NCBI GenBank assembly: GCA_024762755.1
Contig: JANTGX010000119.1
Coordinates: 1 to 6,573 of the forward strand
Direction of reading: 5' to 3'
Length of the DNA stretch: 6,573 nt
Source: Gammaproteobacteria bacterium
Lineage (GTDB): Bacteria > Pseudomonadota > Gammaproteobacteria > SZUA-152
The translations under genes and the position numbers were made by a program. The notes beneath the pieces are model-generated. The model saw nothing but the letters and a program-made list of their open reading frames with translations. It searched no databases and was not told where the DNA came from. Positions 4,787 through 6,573 of the stretch are shown one piece after another (within the stretch, counting starts at the first letter, position 1; the number at the start of each line of letters is the position of its first letter).

Positions 4787-5047
4787 ATGAAAGAGGAAGA
4801 GATCATCGCACGGGTGCGCACCCTCTATCCCGATGCCGTCATCGACGTGGCCGGTGAAGACTGCAGCTTCGAGATGTACGTGGTCACCGAGGCCTTCACC
4901 GGTATGAATACCCTGCAGCGGCAGAAACCCATCCTCGCCCTGTTCAAGGACGACATCAGCAACGGCGGTCTGCATGCCCTGTCGATCACCGCCAAGACCC
5001 CGGCCGAGCAGGAAGGCCAGGGCGGCCTGGTGCAGATCTCTCTATGA
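4787..5047 (+). CDS. BolA/IbaG-family protein, probable partner of the CGFS glutaredoxin
   Basis: An 86-residue protein with a strong GGAGGA site (4775-4780) six bases before the ATG. It has the BolA core: EAFTGMNTLQRQKPILALF (35-53), matching the F.G....R (helix-turn) signature of the IbaG/BolA2 branch, and LHALSITAKTPAE with the invariant His63. Cys26 in the loop (GEDCSFEMYVV) would be the second cluster ligand, as in Cys-type BolA proteins. BolA proteins pair with CGFS glutaredoxins to form mixed [2Fe-2S] complexes for Fe-S trafficking. The gene lies directly after the CGFS glutaredoxin and 9 bp before nafY, so the natural reading is a dedicated glutaredoxin-BolA pair for nitrogenase Fe-S supply. 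The family is clear, but the dedicated role is inferred. Confidence 0.88.
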   Translation: MKEEEIIARVRTLYPDAVIDVAGEDCSFEMYVVTEAFTGMNTLQRQKPILALFKDDISNGGLHALSITAKTPAEQEGQGGLVQISL

Positions 5048-5056
5048 GGCGACCCC

Positions 5057-5788
5057 ATGACTGAGATGAACATCGACCGGGATACCGCCCTGCGCATCGC
5101 CCTGGCGGCCCGCACCCTGCCGGACGTGGACCTGCCGACCCTCATCGGCCTGCTCAACGAACGCCTGGGCCCGCCCCTGGACCTGGAAAAGCTCGCCCGC
5201 ATCACGGTGACCGACCTGAAGACCGGCATCGGCAGCCTGGACGGCGAGGAGGACGGCGAGGACTTCGGCGGGCGTACCGGCCTCGAGCCCATCAAGCTGG
5301 CGGTGCGGGTACTGTGGGGCGAGACCACCGAGGACGACAACCTGCCCACGGCCGAGCCCTATCAGGAAGGCGACATGCCCGGCTCCATTCGCGTCGCCAT
5401 CGCCTCCAACAGCGGCGAGAACCTGGACGGCCACTTCGGCTCCTGCCTGCGCTATCTGGTCTATCAGGTCTCCAGCACGGACATCCGCCTGGTGGGCGTG
5501 CGTTCGGCCCTGGAGGCCGACTACGCCGAGGACAAGAACGGCTTCCGGGTGAATCTGATCAAGGACTGCCAAGTGCTCTACGTGGTCTCGGTGGGCGGTC
5601 CCGCCGCCGCCAAGATCAACCGCGCCGATATCTGGCCGATGAAAAAGCTCGAGGGCGGTCTTGCCGTGGACGTGATCAAGGAGGTGCAGGTCGCCATGGC
5701 GGGCACCCCGCCGCCCTGGCTGGCCAAGATCCTCGGTGTGTCGCACGAGAAGCGCCTCAAGTATTACAGCGGTGCCGGCGAGGCCTGA
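5057..5788 (+). CDS. nafY: NafY-type nitrogenase accessory factor (FeMo-co and apo-dinitrogenase binding, NifX/NifB family)
   Basis: A 243-residue protein, close in size to Azotobacter NafY. A TGAGG at 5045-5049, overlapping the BolA stop, serves as ribosome binding site. Residues 1 to about 95 form the helical N-terminal domain that in NafY contacts apo-dinitrogenase. Residues about 108-230 form the NifX/NifY-type dinitrogenase cofactor-binding domain, starting SIRVAIASNSGENLDGHFGSC. His126 in the DGHFG motif lines up with the His that NafY needs to bind FeMo-co (His121 in Azotobacter). VVSVGGPAAAKINRADIWPMK (split over 176-196) and PWLAKILG are also typical. The acidic linker GEEDGEDFGG (near 62-72) is natural for a two-domain protein. 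NafY is a chaperone that holds cofactor or keeps apo-enzyme ready to accept it. It ends the tight part of the operon, with 70 bp to the next gene. Confidence 0.93.
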   Translation: MTEMNIDRDTALRIALAARTLPDVDLPTLIGLLNERLGPPLDLEKLARITVTDLKTGIGSLDGEEDGEDFGGRTGLEPIKLAVRVLWGETTEDDNLPTAEPYQEGDMPGSIRVAIASNSGENLDGHFGSCLRYLVYQVSSTDIRLVGVRSALEADYAEDKNGFRVNLIKDCQVLYVVSVGGPAAAKINRADIWPMKKLEGGLAVDVIKEVQVAMAGTPPPWLAKILGVSHEKRLKYYSGAGEA

Positions 5789-5858
5789 GCAGGGTGTGCC
5801 TGACCAGTGTCGGGTGATGGGTCAGACCAAGGGAACCTGGGCCAACAGGGGCTGATGC

Positions 5859-6398
5859 ATGGTGGACAAGGCGAGGTTGCTCATCCTCGGCAAGGGCGAG
5901 GTGGCCCGCTATCTGGCCTGTATCGCCAGGGCGGCAGACTACCCGGTCAGCGCCTGTGAAGCCGGGCTCGAATCAGCTGACTGGCCGATGGGTGTGGAAT
6001 TGGTCGACAAGGTCTATAGCGACGCCCCCTGGCCATTGGCGCCCGACACCCAGGCCGTGGTCGCACGGGGTCATGAGGCCGATCCCGATTCCGTGGTCCG
6101 GCTGCTGGAACAGGGCGCGGGCCATGTCTACCTCATCGCCTCGGCACGACGGGCCCAGTCGGTGCTGAGTTCGGCTTTTACCCTGCTGGATGACGCCATG
6201 GCCCTGGAACGGGTCTCGGCACCGGCGGGCCTGGGTCTGGGTGGCAACAGCTCAGCGGAGATCGCCCTGAGCATCCTCGCGGAGATCCAGTGGCGACGTC
6301 ATGGCGGCCCCCTGCTGCCCTTGCGCGAGCTGCGTGCCGCCAGGGCGCTCAAGCCTGCATCGATCAGCGACGATAACGCATGCCCGGGCAAGCGATGA
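5859..6398 (+). CDS. Short XdhC/CoxI-like protein with the Rossmann domain only
   Basis: A 179-residue protein. The ATG at 5859 has AGGGG at 5847-5851. The N-terminus RLLILGKGEVARYLACIAR holds a G.G..A nucleotide-binding turn, and APAGLGLGGNSSAEIALSILAEI (split near 121-143) is the conserved C-terminal stretch of XdhC proteins (usual form GL..GA.TP.EIA.SI.AEI). It lacks the N-terminal XdhC/CoxI domain, as family members with both are 250-350 residues. XdhC proteins bind molybdenum cofactor, sulfurate and insert it into xanthine dehydrogenase-type enzymes. No such enzyme is visible here. Nearness to nafY and modA suggests handling of molybdenum or a nucleotide-linked cofactor in nitrogen fixation, by inference. 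The 70-bp gap after nafY contains no clear terminator, so it is probably part of the same operon. Confidence 0.82.
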   Translation: MVDKARLLILGKGEVARYLACIARAADYPVSACEAGLESADWPMGVELVDKVYSDAPWPLAPDTQAVVARGHEADPDSVVRLLEQGAGHVYLIASARRAQSVLSSAFTLLDDAMALERVSAPAGLGLGGNSSAEIALSILAEIQWRRHGGPLLPLRELRAARALKPASISDDNACPGKR

Positions 6399-6573
6399 AG
6401 CTGGCCGCTAAACCCCTTGCCTGCCAGGAGGCCGAGGTCGAAACATGCACGGAGGCCTCGCCCGATCCGGCATTGTTGCTGCAGCTGCCGCGTCCTTATG
6501 AGCCGGCCCGCTGCCAGCAATTGCTCGACAATCTGATCAACACGGTCGACTGGCAATTTGAATACCAGGCATT
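6395..6573 (+). CDS. N-terminal part of an unassigned protein, possibly AlkB-like 2-oxoglutarate dioxygenase (3' end outside window)
   Basis: An open frame of about 59 codons reaches the right edge. The ATG at 6395 overlaps the stop of the XdhC-like gene by four bases (ATGA), a usual sign of translational coupling. An in-frame ATG at 6380 is possible but has no ribosome binding site. After a low-complexity start (AAKPLACQEAEVETC) comes LLLQLPRPYEPARCQQLLDNLINTVDWQ (broken over about 29-54). The pattern of Leu-rich helix then a Trp-Gln resembles the N-terminal helix of AlkB-family dioxygenases (a pattern like LF..LL..I.WQ), but too little is in view to decide. NifQ was considered and does not fit. 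Confidence 0.4.
   Translation, partial: MKLAAKPLACQEAEVETCTEASPDPALLLQLPRPYEPARCQQLLDNLINTVDWQFEYQA

Noticed and set aside
5042..5746. Reverse open frame of 234 codons opposite nafY
   Set aside because: Shadow of nafY: His/Gly/Val-rich composition and no recognisable domain, while nafY itself has all family motifs.
6395..6573. Right-edge gene as nifQ, expected in this neighbourhood
   Set aside because: The visible residues do not match NifQ N-termini that I know, and the diagnostic C-terminal Cys cluster is outside the window.

Overview
The window looks like the chromosome of a GC-rich, nitrogen-fixing gammaproteobacterium. A purple sulfur bacterium or other Chromatiales-like sulfur oxidiser, or an Azotobacter/Pseudomonas-type diazotroph, would fit. 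The evidence is a NafY-type nitrogenase cofactor carrier, a molybdate-binding protein, a rhodanese and CGFS glutaredoxin pair of the kind found in Azotobacter nif clusters, and sigma-54 promoters with NifA-type upstream activator sequences (TGT-N10-ACA). No nitrogenase structural gene is in view, so this reads as an accessory nif region for molybdenum and Fe-S supply.

Layout. On the left, two genes read leftward: a molybdate-binding protein (modA, 500 to beyond the left edge) and an unrecognised 142-residue protein (1095-667). modA has its own sigma-54 promoter and a perfect NifA-type site between the two genes. From 1298 two genes read rightward: a 543-residue two-domain SagB/ThcOx-type nitroreductase and a 101-residue IsdG-like monooxygenase with the full heme-oxygenase triad Asn-Trp-His. 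The divergent intergenic region holds two candidate sigma-54 promoters whose predicted start sites are one base apart. A stretch without genes (3266-3640) holds a 95-bp hairpin-type repeat, followed by a textbook nif control region: activator site, IHF-like site, then -24/-12 promoter.

That promoter heads a rightward operon: rhodanese-ankyrin fusion (3641-4417), CGFS monothiol glutaredoxin (4458-4772), BolA/IbaG-like protein (4787-5047), NafY (5057-5788), a short Rossmann-only XdhC-like protein (5859-6398), and a gene running off the right edge (from 6395, possibly AlkB-like).

How it may work together (inference): ModA brings in molybdate. The rhodanese, glutaredoxin and BolA protein handle sulfur and Fe-S clusters. 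NafY holds FeMo-co or apo-dinitrogenase, and the XdhC-like protein may add a molybdenum- or cofactor-handling step. The nitroreductase and IsdG-like pair has no obvious place in known nitrogenase biology and is the least explained part.
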